64,000 bases of DNA, taken from the NCBI RefSeq assembly GCF_004366595.1, contig NZ_SORE01000010.1, forward strand, positions 1 to 64,000, given 5' to 3'. Both the position numbers and the translations under genes were made by a program. A model generated the notes under the pieces. The model saw only the letters and a list, made by a program, of their open reading frames with translations. It ran no database searches and was not told where the DNA came from. How positions within the stretch are numbered: the stretch's first letter is position 1; every line of letters begins with the position of its first letter. This document shows, piece after piece, positions 1 to 6,968 of this stretch. This DNA is from Paraburkholderia rhizosphaerae (lineage in GTDB: Bacteria > Pseudomonadota > Gammaproteobacteria > Burkholderiales > Burkholderiaceae).

Positions 1-1485
1 AAATCGACGCCGAACGGGCTGGCTGCGTGGAGCCGCTATCCGTTGCAGGTGAAGGCTGCCACCGAGCCGGTAAACGGCCGCCTGCTGATCCTGCCGCGCA
101 CACAGCTGGATGGACTCGACGGCGATGTTCGTGCAATCGACGACCACGGCGTGCGCTGGTGGCGAGTGCAGGCGATACCGGCCAACGGCGAGTACCAATC
201 GGGCTGGGTCTGTGAAAAGGATCATCCGGGCACGCAGTGGGAGAGCCCGTGGGCGTGGCCCGGTTTCGAACTGGTGGATGCGACCGGTATCCAGTTGACC
301 GATGCGTTCCTGCGCAATCTGTCGGTGACCGATTCGGCGAACTCCGAGGAGAAGCGCAAATTCGCACCTTCGACGGAAGCGGTAAATAACAGTGTGCTGC
401 TGCGCCGACTCGAAGAGATCGTCGCGCGTTCGCCGGTGCCGGGCGGAGGCACTCAGCCACCCGACGAGGACGGTCGCATCGCGGTGACGGCGGTGAAGCT
501 GCAGCGGGCGACCAGCCAGCCGGGCCTTGGCAGCGAACTTGCGCATCTCGTCTTGCGCTACGAAAGCGAGTGGGGCGGCAACATGGCGCGTTGGGAAGCG
601 ATCACGCCGCTGATGCGCAATGCGCGTGAGAACTGGGAGTGCGAACTTCAGCGGATCAAAAAGCTGCAGTGGTGGGATGACGTGAAGGGCAAGGTCGATG
701 GCTTTCCGGATAGTCCGGTGGTGCATCACATTCATCCGGTTGCGCTGGTGGCGAATTTTTCGAGAAGGCCGACCGTCACCACAACAATGCTCAGAAAGAT
801 ATGGACCAACTCCGACGTGCCAGTTGAAACGCTGTCCGAGCTCGCAGGCGAGATCAATTCCAACATGTCGGGTTATCGCCTGGATACTGAATTCCGGCTT
901 GCACACTTTTTCGCGCAGGTAAGGGAGGAAACAGGCTCTTTGTTCCGGCTAGAAGAAGTGCTGGACTATGTGCCCAATGCTTTGAAAAGCAATTTCTCTT
1001 ACTTTCGCAATCATCCGTCCGAGTCAGAAATGTATGGCCGAACGTCGCTTCACGCAGCGGATCAACAAGAGATAGCAAACCGTGCTTATAACGGAATAAG
1101 TGGTGTCACCAGTCTGGGAAACGGCTCCATTGAAAGCCGAGATGGATGGCGATATAGAGGCCGTGGGTTAAAGCAAACGACTGGAAGATATAACTATACA
1201 GCATTCAATGCCGCTTATCCGGACATATGGCCGGGCGAAAATGTCGATTTTGTAAAAAACCCCGAGCTTCTCAGTCAGATGAAATACGCCGTTCGAGCGG
1301 GCGTATTTTTCTGGTTGAACGCAAAGCTTTATGAGATCGCCGACGAGACGGATATGAGCAGCTTGGATGGAAAGGTTGATGACATTACTCGGGTGATAAA
1401 TAAATCGACGAGTAGTTACGCGGCGCGTCGAAGCCACTTCCGTAACATATTGAATAACATGATTTTCTCGGAATTTGCGGAATGA
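1..1485 (+). CDS. GH19 (chitinase-like) cell-wall hydrolase, probable type VI effector, 5'-truncated by window edge
   Basis: The reading frame is open from base 1, so the true start lies upstream; 494 codons are visible. The C-terminal ~220 residues look like a GH19 chitinase/endolysin domain: VREETG at residues ~307-312 carries the probable catalytic glutamate, and YRGRGLKQTTGRYNY matches the conserved GH19 substrate-binding block. The first ~100 visible residues are Trp-rich (WWRVQA, GWVCEKDHPGTQW) and could be an SH3-like binding module. By family, GH19 proteins of this shape cleave peptidoglycan glycan strands. A type VI role is inferred from the downstream secreted proteins and the PAAR gene. 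The stop codon overlaps the next start (ATGA at 1482). The 3' part is more AT-rich than the 5' part, which suggests a swapped catalytic tip. Confidence 0.8.
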   Translation, partial: KSTPNGLAAWSRYPLQVKAATEPVNGRLLILPRTQLDGLDGDVRAIDDHGVRWWRVQAIPANGEYQSGWVCEKDHPGTQWESPWAWPGFELVDATGIQLTDAFLRNLSVTDSANSEEKRKFAPSTEAVNNSVLLRRLEEIVARSPVPGGGTQPPDEDGRIAVTAVKLQRATSQPGLGSELAHLVLRYESEWGGNMARWEAITPLMRNARENWECELQRIKKLQWWDDVKGKVDGFPDSPVVHHIHPVALVANFSRRPTVTTTMLRKIWTNSDVPVETLSELAGEINSNMSGYRLDTEFRLAHFFAQVREETGSLFRLEEVLDYVPNALKSNFSYFRNHPSESEMYGRTSLHAADQQEIANRAYNGISGVTSLGNGSIESRDGWRYRGRGLKQTTGRYNYTAFNAAYPDIWPGENVDFVKNPELLSQMKYAVRAGVFFWLNAKLYEIADETDMSSLDGKVDDITRVINKSTSSYAARRSHFRNILNNMIFSEFAE

Positions 1486-2258
1486 AGCTAGTTTTCCTTG
1501 CCTTGACGTTCCTCTGTGTTAGTCGATGTGCACTTGCTTGTGGTGAACATGCGGAAGAAATCGCAATTGCTTTGAAGGAGAATATTCAAGCCGCTAAAAA
1601 CAGCGTTAATTTTGTCAGGGATTTTGGTCCGGCGTATGTTTGCAAAACATGGCCACAAAGATCGGATTTGACCATTATTGCCGTCCCGTATAGACATGCT
1701 GTTTCAGAAAAATTTGGCAATATGGAATATTTTGGACTTATGTTGGCTGTTGTTAATGAAAGGCGAAATATCGTACTCGGCAAGCTCGATGAACCCAGGC
1801 TCGAAGTGGTAGACGCAATCATACCAACCGGCGTAAAGATCGATACTGCCGACTACAAGGTCAGCCCATCTTTGATCGCGTTTGGTATCGAAGTGATGCA
1901 CCAAAATTATTCTGTAGCGGCGCCGTTTTACGGTGGATTTATGAATCTGTATGTATTGGATGGAAGAAATCTGAGAAAGATCGTTAATGGAATGCGCTCG
2001 TATCAACGCAATAGTGAGGGCGATGACCATTGCTATCCCAACGAGATTGCCGCGAAGACTATTGTGTCGATCGGAAAATCAAAATCACATGGATATTTTG
2101 ATTTAAATGTGAGAAATACGAGGAGTTTTTTTAGTAGAAAATGGGATCATATTTCCTGTAAAGATGTCGAAGAAAAAATAGATTCGAGGCGGTTTGTTGT
2201 GAAATATGACGGCAGAATATATAACGTCCCGGAGCCTTTGAAAGCGATTTTGGACTGA
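1482..2258 (+). CDS. Secreted hypothetical protein, candidate immunity protein 1
   Basis: This 258-residue protein has a clear signal peptide (MKLVFLALTFLCVSRCALA, cleavage expected before CGEHAEE), so it should be periplasmic. I do not recognise the family. Its start overlaps the hydrolase stop as ATGA, so the two genes are translationally coupled. That coupling, the export signal and the AT-rich composition fit an immunity protein protecting the periplasm from the upstream peptidoglycan hydrolase. Cysteines near residues 20, 53, 185 and 226 could form disulfides. The -3 to -1 residues before Cys20 (ALA) do not make a good lipobox, so a soluble protein is more likely. The function is inferred from context only. 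Confidence 0.7.
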   Translation: MKLVFLALTFLCVSRCALACGEHAEEIAIALKENIQAAKNSVNFVRDFGPAYVCKTWPQRSDLTIIAVPYRHAVSEKFGNMEYFGLMLAVVNERRNIVLGKLDEPRLEVVDAIIPTGVKIDTADYKVSPSLIAFGIEVMHQNYSVAAPFYGGFMNLYVLDGRNLRKIVNGMRSYQRNSEGDDHCYPNEIAAKTIVSIGKSKSHGYFDLNVRNTRSFFSRKWDHISCKDVEEKIDSRRFVVKYDGRIYNVPEPLKAILD

Positions 2259-2329
2259 GGATTCGATTAGGACGTGCTTGATCAAATAGAGTGCGCGGAA
2301 AAATTCGCGAAAATTCTCAAGTGGTGTAT

Positions 2330-3004
2330 ATGAGGACGCTCTTGTGTGTGCTGCTCGTTACTTATGCCTTGTTGGCAAGTGCGAGCGTCTACTGCGATCT
2401 TCGAAACCGTGATTGCAATCTATATCTTGGACGCAATGGCGCGCTTCAAGATCGATTTCGAGCGGATAAGGTTGTTGTAACCAAAATCGGTGATGAAGGA
2501 ACGCCGGCTAACGTATCAATCATCAAGTACCAGAACAGCTATGCAATTATTCGTGAAAGTTTCACAAATGATCGCTCGACGTTGGTCGTTCCGCTAAAGC
2601 GGAATGGCGGAGATTGGATGTATGACACATGCGTACATGTTTGCGCTTTCAGTCATGGATTCGTCGAATGCAATTGGGAAACGATGGTATGGGACGAAAA
2701 TAAGACTTCCCATGTCGCGGATCGACGACAAAAGTTACGCATCACGCTCAATGGGTCGCGCCGTGGACCTTACGACAAGGAAGTCGCGGAGAGTTTGAAA
2801 ATTGAGATTCTTGAATTGCATTATTTCGATCTTCATACTTGGCTTTTCGCCATCTCACGTGTTGGCGGAGTCCTCGCTTCCAAGATTTGTCGAGGAAAGG
2901 ATTCCGACTGCCATTTCATCCGAAACTGGCTTCATCGTTATCAATCGCGGTCGTTCCGAGCCACAGCGAATGACAGTGAGCTTTGCTTCGTCGCATGGCG
3001 GTAG
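2330..3004 (+). CDS. Secreted hypothetical protein, candidate immunity protein 2, with suspicious C-terminal extension
   Basis: I chose ATG 2330 because it begins a signal peptide (MRTLLCVLLVTYALLASA); the frame is open further upstream from GTG 2291. The mature part is Cys-rich (YCDLRNRDC, DTCVHVC). It lies in the AT-rich block between other secreted proteins. The last ~67 residues are read in a different frame across the start and signal sequence of the next gene, a 203-base overlap that is unusual for this operon. In the other two frames stop codons occur at 2796-2798 and 2803-2805, exactly where a normal junction would be. A frameshift close to 2790, or a sequencing error, is therefore plausible. 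No family was recognised. Confidence 0.55.
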   Translation: MRTLLCVLLVTYALLASASVYCDLRNRDCNLYLGRNGALQDRFRADKVVVTKIGDEGTPANVSIIKYQNSYAIIRESFTNDRSTLVVPLKRNGGDWMYDTCVHVCAFSHGFVECNWETMVWDENKTSHVADRRQKLRITLNGSRRGPYDKEVAESLKIEILELHYFDLHTWLFAISRVGGVLASKICRGKDSDCHFIRNWLHRYQSRSFRATANDSELCFVAWR

Positions 3005-3362
3005 GTGCGAAATTGCCGAATTTAAGCAAGAGGGATCAGCATTGCCGGAGATTGTCAGCGTATTTGCGGCTCACTTCAGGTCGCGCGCATTTCTGTTTCT
3101 CATTGTGAAGTGGCATTATTATCTTCCTGGCGTTGAGACGGAGGGGGATTATTACGAGGTTAAAGCATACGCCACGTCGTATAGTCCAAGTGGCACACTA
3201 ACATTTAAAGTCGACGGCCACTTGTCCGAAACGTTTGGCTCCGGAATCGATGGAAGGCAGGAGGGTGCACGCGTGCGTTTTAAATATAAGGATGCGATAT
3301 CCATTAAAAAAAGGCTGTCTAAATTAGACCGAGCTGCAACCGGAGAAAATGGGTGGCAATGA
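2802..3362 (+). CDS. Secreted hypothetical protein, paralogue of the next gene, candidate immunity protein 3
   Basis: It starts with TTG at 2802, supported by the signal peptide that follows (MRFLNCIISIFILGFSPSHVLA, cut before ESSLPRF). The mature protein shares a pattern with the next gene: PEIVSVF, then FLFLIVKW, then EGDYYEVKAY, then a Gly-Asp segment and FKYKDAISIKKRL. The corresponding segments there are PEVVTVL, FLVLVKW, QGDFYRLYIY and YQFKDAASIRRKL. These matches show a tandem duplication followed by divergence. The gene is AT-rich relative to the flanking genome. By position it belongs to the set of periplasmic proteins behind the GH19 effector; immunity is inferred. Confidence 0.7.
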   Translation: MRFLNCIISIFILGFSPSHVLAESSLPRFVEERIPTAISSETGFIVINRGRSEPQRMTVSFASSHGGRCEIAEFKQEGSALPEIVSVFAAHFRSRAFLFLIVKWHYYLPGVETEGDYYEVKAYATSYSPSGTLTFKVDGHLSETFGSGIDGRQEGARVRFKYKDAISIKKRLSKLDRAATGENGWQ

Positions 3363-3925
3363 AACGCCTATTGTTTTTGAGCTATCTCTTAGTGTCATCT
3401 GCAGTATACGCTGGCCCTACACCTTCTCCGCCGAGCATTGAGGCAGATCGTCTGCAGAGGCGTTGTTCTATCAATTTCTCTAACGAACCATATCCCCGTG
3501 AAAATGGCGCGTTGGGTTCGCCCGTGCGCGATATCAAGGTAACGTGGCAATGTATGAATGGCGAACGTGAAGTAATCGATCAATATTCTGTGGAAGGTGG
3601 CAGTCCGGAAGTCGTTACGGTTTTGTTTTGGAAAAAGCAAAGCTTTCTAGTGCTCGTCAAATGGACGACAAATAGTCACGCGTCCGATTTTCAAGGGGAT
3701 TTTTATAGGCTTTATATTTATAAATTCTCAAAAACCGCACCTCATAAAAAATTCACGCCAAATGAGACTTTGATGAGCGAGTTCGGTGAGGGTTGGGACG
3801 GCGTAATGAATGGTGTCGTGAAAGAGTACCAGTTCAAGGATGCCGCTTCCATCAGACGGAAGCTTCAGGAACTGGGGCCACGTTTGTATGACGGGAAAAA
3901 ATATTTTCCCAATTTTTCGGGTTAA
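3359..3925 (+). CDS. Secreted hypothetical protein, paralogue of preceding gene, candidate immunity protein 4
   Basis: ATG 3359 overlaps the previous stop as ATGA and has GGAG upstream; an in-frame GTG at 3353 is less likely. The protein has a signal peptide (MKRLLFLSYLLVSSAVYA, before GPTPSPP) and then ~170 residues sharing several segments with its upstream neighbour. Conserved points are PEVVTV, the hydrophobic strand FLVLVKW, QGDFYRLY, FGEGWDG and FKDAASIRRKL. It is the last gene of the AT-rich run. Duplicated immunity genes often guard against related effectors held by competitors; that reading is inference. Confidence 0.7.
   Translation: MKRLLFLSYLLVSSAVYAGPTPSPPSIEADRLQRRCSINFSNEPYPRENGALGSPVRDIKVTWQCMNGEREVIDQYSVEGGSPEVVTVLFWKKQSFLVLVKWTTNSHASDFQGDFYRLYIYKFSKTAPHKKFTPNETLMSEFGEGWDGVMNGVVKEYQFKDAASIRRKLQELGPRLYDGKKYFPNFSG
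3893..3917 (+). terminator. Possible intrinsic terminator inside the 3' end of the last immunity gene
   Basis: GGGAAAA (3893-3899) pairs with TTTTCCC (3904-3910) across a 4-base loop, followed by AATTTTT. The stem lies before the stop codon at 3923-3925, so it overlaps coding sequence. The stem is short and partly A-T, so it would be weak. Confidence 0.35.
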
Positions 3926-4048
3926 GCAAAAATGCCTCTATGTTTCTCGAAAACTCGGGACCGTACAGAAGTAAGTCCAAATACGGTGTCTGAAAAAAGG
4001 AATTCTTGAATTTCTCCACATCGAACTGACTCTCTTCCAGAGACCAAA

Positions 4049-4699
4049 TTGAAGCCAATATCAACCCACAACAGCAATCAACACTTCCGGTACTTTTCAG
4101 AAATCCCAGCCTACGTCCTCGCCCGCCCCTGGGAGAACGGCAGGTTGCAAATCGCCAGCAACCAAAGCGCCATCGCCTGTTACGTATCTCCAATCCACGC
4201 TTTGATCGAAACCGAATACACCGCGATGATCGGCCGGCGCTTTGACGTGGCGCACGCGGGGGTGGATCGATCCCAAAGTATTTCTAACAGCGGATGGAGG
4301 ATGGCTAGCAGTTGACGTTCCTCTCGGGTGGCCGCTGCGTGATGGGAAGATTCTTTTGCGACCCGACCGTGGTCTAGGCGCATTCGGACGCCAGATGGTT
4401 CACCGCACAAATACTTCGAATCCGCCGCCGTGTTTTGAAATCGACAGGGTGCGCTCGACCTGATCGATGGGCTTTACGAACACGCGGGATTGTTCGCATG
4501 GCGCGAGGCGAACTACAACGTGACGAAATGGAGTTCTGCACGCGTGACAGACGTAGTGACGCGTGCGGTGGCGTCGATGAAGGTTACCGAAGAAGCGCCC
4601 TCGCTACCGATAGAAGTCACGCTCTTTGATCCCGAGTTCGAACAGTGGCATGTCGTGCCCGTCGCGGGCTACATGAATCGAACATCTACTGACACATAG
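4049..4699 (+). pseudogene. Decayed gene of unknown family (two frameshifts plus one nonsense codon)
   Basis: A continuous protein-like sequence can be followed through three frame segments. The first, from ATG 4049, ends near RRFDVAHAG (~4260). It continues one frame over as DPKVFLTADGGWLAVDVPLGW and on to about 4395, then returns to the first frame as KYFESAAVF. A TGA at 4436-4438 interrupts this. Reading resumes with NRQGALDLIDGLYEHAGLF and runs to LFDPEFEQWHVVPVAGY and the TAG at 4697. The intact product would have been about 215 residues. I do not recognise the family. It lies just upstream of the PAAR gene, so a former type VI accessory role is possible but unproven. Confidence 0.6.
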
Positions 4700-4714
4700 C
4701 AACAGGAGATCAAC

Positions 4715-4999
4715 ATCCGCCACGACATCTGCAACGGCGACACCACGACGGCCGGCGGCCTCGTCATCGCCACATGCATCCACGATTTGCTTCTAGGCCG
4801 CGCAGTCGCCTATGAAGGCGATCTCGTGTGCTGCCGGAAATGCAACAGCACAGGCAAGATCGTCTGCACCGGCGCCGGTCCGCGCGAACGAGGCCCGGAC
4901 GGTCGGATGTCCGCACTCTCCGGCGATTGGTGCGTATGCAAATGCGCGGAGCCACCGAGACTGATCGCGTTACAGGATCGGTCAGGCGCACGCGCTTGA
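4715..4999 (+). CDS. PAAR-domain spike-tip protein (start codon apparently ATC)
   Basis: The 94-residue frame reads RHDICNGDTTTAGG, then GRAVAYEGDLVCC, a second Cys pair, and GRMSALSGDWCVCKC. This is the pattern of Burkholderia PAAR proteins that cap the VgrG spike of the type VI secretion system. A good ribosome-binding site (AACAGGAG) lies at 4701-4708, and at the expected distance stands ATC (4715-4717) where an ATG would fit. The next usable start, TTG 4787, would delete the first PAAR repeat. Either ATC is used as a rare start or the gene is silenced. It follows a decayed gene, which favours loss of function. Confidence 0.65.
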   Translation: MRHDICNGDTTTAGGLVIATCIHDLLLGRAVAYEGDLVCCRKCNSTGKIVCTGAGPRERGPDGRMSALSGDWCVCKCAEPPRLIALQDRSGARA

Positions 5000-5188
5000 G
5001 TGGCTGCAGACGCGGAGCCCGCACACAGAAATAATGACAGGGGATACGAACCCGATGAATACCCGTACAGAAAGCGAGCGCTTAAGCACTGTCCCCACAA
5101 CAACGCGGTGAAGCCGGTACAGACGAACGCTTCGCCCCAGCAAAATTGTTATGCTGTTGTACTGCTTCTAGCAAAGAAGGAAACCCCC

Positions 5189-5629
5189 GTGCGAGTCGGC
5201 CGCCCCGTCAAAGCTGTTCCCCAACCGCATTGCGACTACTGCGGCGCGCGTGCGCAGCTCGCGCAATTCGGCGACGCGGCCTACCCGTACCGCGACGACC
5301 ACGGCGCAGTGTGGACGTGCACACCATGCGGCGCGTGGATCGGTGTGCGTCCGCGCAGCAAGCACAACGTGCCGCTTGGCCGCCTTGCCAATGCACCCCT
5401 ACGCGACGCGAAAAGCCGCTTGCACGATATGCTCGAACCGTTAGCGGAAGCGAAGACACGGCGCGACGGCATCAGTGTTTTCGAGGCTCGCGCCAAAGCG
5501 ATCCGGTGGGTCGCGGCGGAGCTGGGTTTCGATCCGTTGCCGTCGAGTCTTCATGCGTTGACGCTTGATCAGTGTGAGCAGGCGTTGCGGTACGTGGAAG
5601 TATGGAAGGCACATCGGCACTCGGGTTAA
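5189..5629 (+). CDS. Zinc-finger-containing protein, DUF3268-like
   Basis: I chose GTG 5189 because AAGAAGGA precedes it and the recognisable protein begins right after it; the frame is open further upstream, but that part (PQQNCYAVVLLLAKKE) is not convincing. The 146-residue protein has paired metal-ligand motifs, CDYCGA near residue 13 and CTPCGAW near residue 46, separated by a YPYRDDHG segment. A helical C-terminus (AIRWVAAELGFDPL...LDQCEQALRYV) follows. This is the layout of DUF3268 proteins, whose function is unknown. The sirtuin gene follows 28 bases later, so the two may be cotranscribed. Confidence 0.65.
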   Translation: MRVGRPVKAVPQPHCDYCGARAQLAQFGDAAYPYRDDHGAVWTCTPCGAWIGVRPRSKHNVPLGRLANAPLRDAKSRLHDMLEPLAEAKTRRDGISVFEARAKAIRWVAAELGFDPLPSSLHALTLDQCEQALRYVEVWKAHRHSG

Positions 5630-5657
5630 AACAGAGTCAGCGCGCAGGAACACCACT

Positions 5658-6431
5658 ATGACGGTCACCATCCCACCAGAACTGATCGCTGCGCTACACG
5701 TCGCAAAGAAAGTTGTCTTCCTAACAGGCGCAGGCGTTTCCGCGGAAAGCGGCATCCCCACCTTCCGCGACGCGATGACCGGCCTCTGGGAGCGCTACAG
5801 CGCAGAGCAACTGGCGACCGCCGACGCCTTTACGCGCGATCGCGAACTGGTCTGGGGCTGGTACGAATGGCGGCGCATGCAAGTGATGAAGGCCGAACCG
5901 AATGCAGCGCATCGGGCGATCGCGGCTATTGCGTCGCAAGTCGCCAGCGTCGACGTGATCACGCAAAACGTCGACGACCTGCACGAGCGCGCGGGCAGCC
6001 ACAACGTGCTGCATCTTCACGGCCAATTGAATCGACCATTTTGTTTTGCATGCCGACAGCCCCATGCACTTCAGCCTGGAACACCCGACGAGCCCGAGGG
6101 CGGCCGACGCCTCGCACCGCCCCAATGCAACCGCTGCAATGGGTACATACGTCCCGGCGTCGTCTGGTTCGGCGAGATGCTGCCTGAGGCGGAATGGAAT
6201 GCAGCCGTCGAAGCATGTGACGCATGTGACGTGCTGTTCAGCGTCGGCACCTCGTCGCTCGTTCAACCAGCAGCGGGTCTACCCCTTCTAGCCGCACGAC
6301 GCCGCGTGACGGTGGTCCAGGTCAACCCGAATTCAACCTCCCTCGACAGTCACGCGCGGTTCAATCTTGTTGGTGCTGCCGGCGTGATCATGCCCGCGCT
6401 TTTCGATGCGGTATGGCCCGCATCGAGTTGA
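5658..6431 (+). CDS. NAD-dependent protein deacylase, Sir2 family (class III type)
   Basis: This 257-residue sirtuin starts at ATG 5658; an upstream TTG in frame would add 31 unrelated residues. The NAD-binding motif GAGVSAESGIPTFRD is at 24-38, QNVDD at 103-107 and the catalytic histidine at 121 (LHLHGQLN). The four zinc cysteines are at 129, 132, 157 and 160. Tyr69 and Arg72 (WYEWRR) form the Y-x-x-R pair that class III sirtuins such as SIRT5 and CobB use to bind acidic acyl groups, so desuccinylase or demalonylase activity is likely alongside deacetylation. It acts in the cytoplasm on lysine-modified proteins. Confidence 0.9.
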   Translation: MTVTIPPELIAALHVAKKVVFLTGAGVSAESGIPTFRDAMTGLWERYSAEQLATADAFTRDRELVWGWYEWRRMQVMKAEPNAAHRAIAAIASQVASVDVITQNVDDLHERAGSHNVLHLHGQLNRPFCFACRQPHALQPGTPDEPEGGRRLAPPQCNRCNGYIRPGVVWFGEMLPEAEWNAAVEACDACDVLFSVGTSSLVQPAAGLPLLAARRRVTVVQVNPNSTSLDSHARFNLVGAAGVIMPALFDAVWPASS

Positions 6432-6789
6432 TGCGGAGTGCCCGCCGCTAACAAGGCATACCCGTCCACATCAGCCCTTCGCGCCAGCGCAGCGCGACAT
6501 CCACTACAGCCATCGCTTGACCGAAACGGCCGCGCCGCGCAATCCGACGCGTAGCGACTCTTCACCGGCATAACGCACACCACCGTCCCTGCCACGCGTA
6601 GCAGCACCGCCAACGACCCGCCTGGCAACAAACCTGGCCACCCCTGTCAAACGCCTCCTTTATCGCGCTCCAAAGCATGCGCGATGAATCACACGCCTGT
6701 CACATAGCCTTCCTAAACTCCCGTCCTCATTACGCATTACTTTCATCATTTAAACAATGAGCTTTCGGTAATCAGACGACCTTGACGCC
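6432..6789 (+). other. Intergenic region upstream of the lipoprotein/phospholipase genes
   Basis: There is no convincing coding sequence here. The last ~100 bases turn AT-rich (TTTCATCATTTAAACAATGAG) and probably hold the promoter for the next two genes. CTGTCA at 6645-6650 and CTGTCAC at 6697-6703 resemble Pho-box half sites, but neither has a good second half. Confidence 0.4.
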
Positions 6790-6939
6790 ATGTCCCTTAA
6801 GAGCCTCATCAGAACGCTTGTCGCTTCCCTGATCGCGGCCGCCACGCTCGCCGCGTGCGGTGGCAGCGATTCGCCGACGAACACGCCCGCGACGTCGGAC
6901 GCCGAACAACCTGCCCCGGTCAAGCGCTGCGCGCCTTGA
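6790..6939 (+). CDS. Small lipoprotein, 49 residues
   Basis: ATG 6790 opens a short frame with a textbook lipoprotein signal: a basic start (MSLKSLIRTLV), a hydrophobic core, and the lipobox LAAC with cysteine at about residue 23. Only ~26 residues follow (GGSDSPTNTPATSDAE..., ending KRCAP). It sits 29 bases before the phospholipase C gene on the same strand, so the two could be coexpressed. It might be a genuine small lipoprotein. It could instead be the surviving N-terminus of a larger lipoprotein, since several phosphatases of these bacteria begin in a similar way. The function is unknown. Confidence 0.5.
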   Translation: MSLKSLIRTLVASLIAAATLAACGGSDSPTNTPATSDAEQPAPVKRCAP

Positions 6940-6968
6940 GCCACGACCCCGCCTGCACAGAACCGTCA

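Noticed and set aside
6645..6714. Pho-box-like CTGTCA and CTGTCAC before plcN
   Set aside because: Neither copy has a second half at the proper 11-base period; half sites of this length arise by chance.
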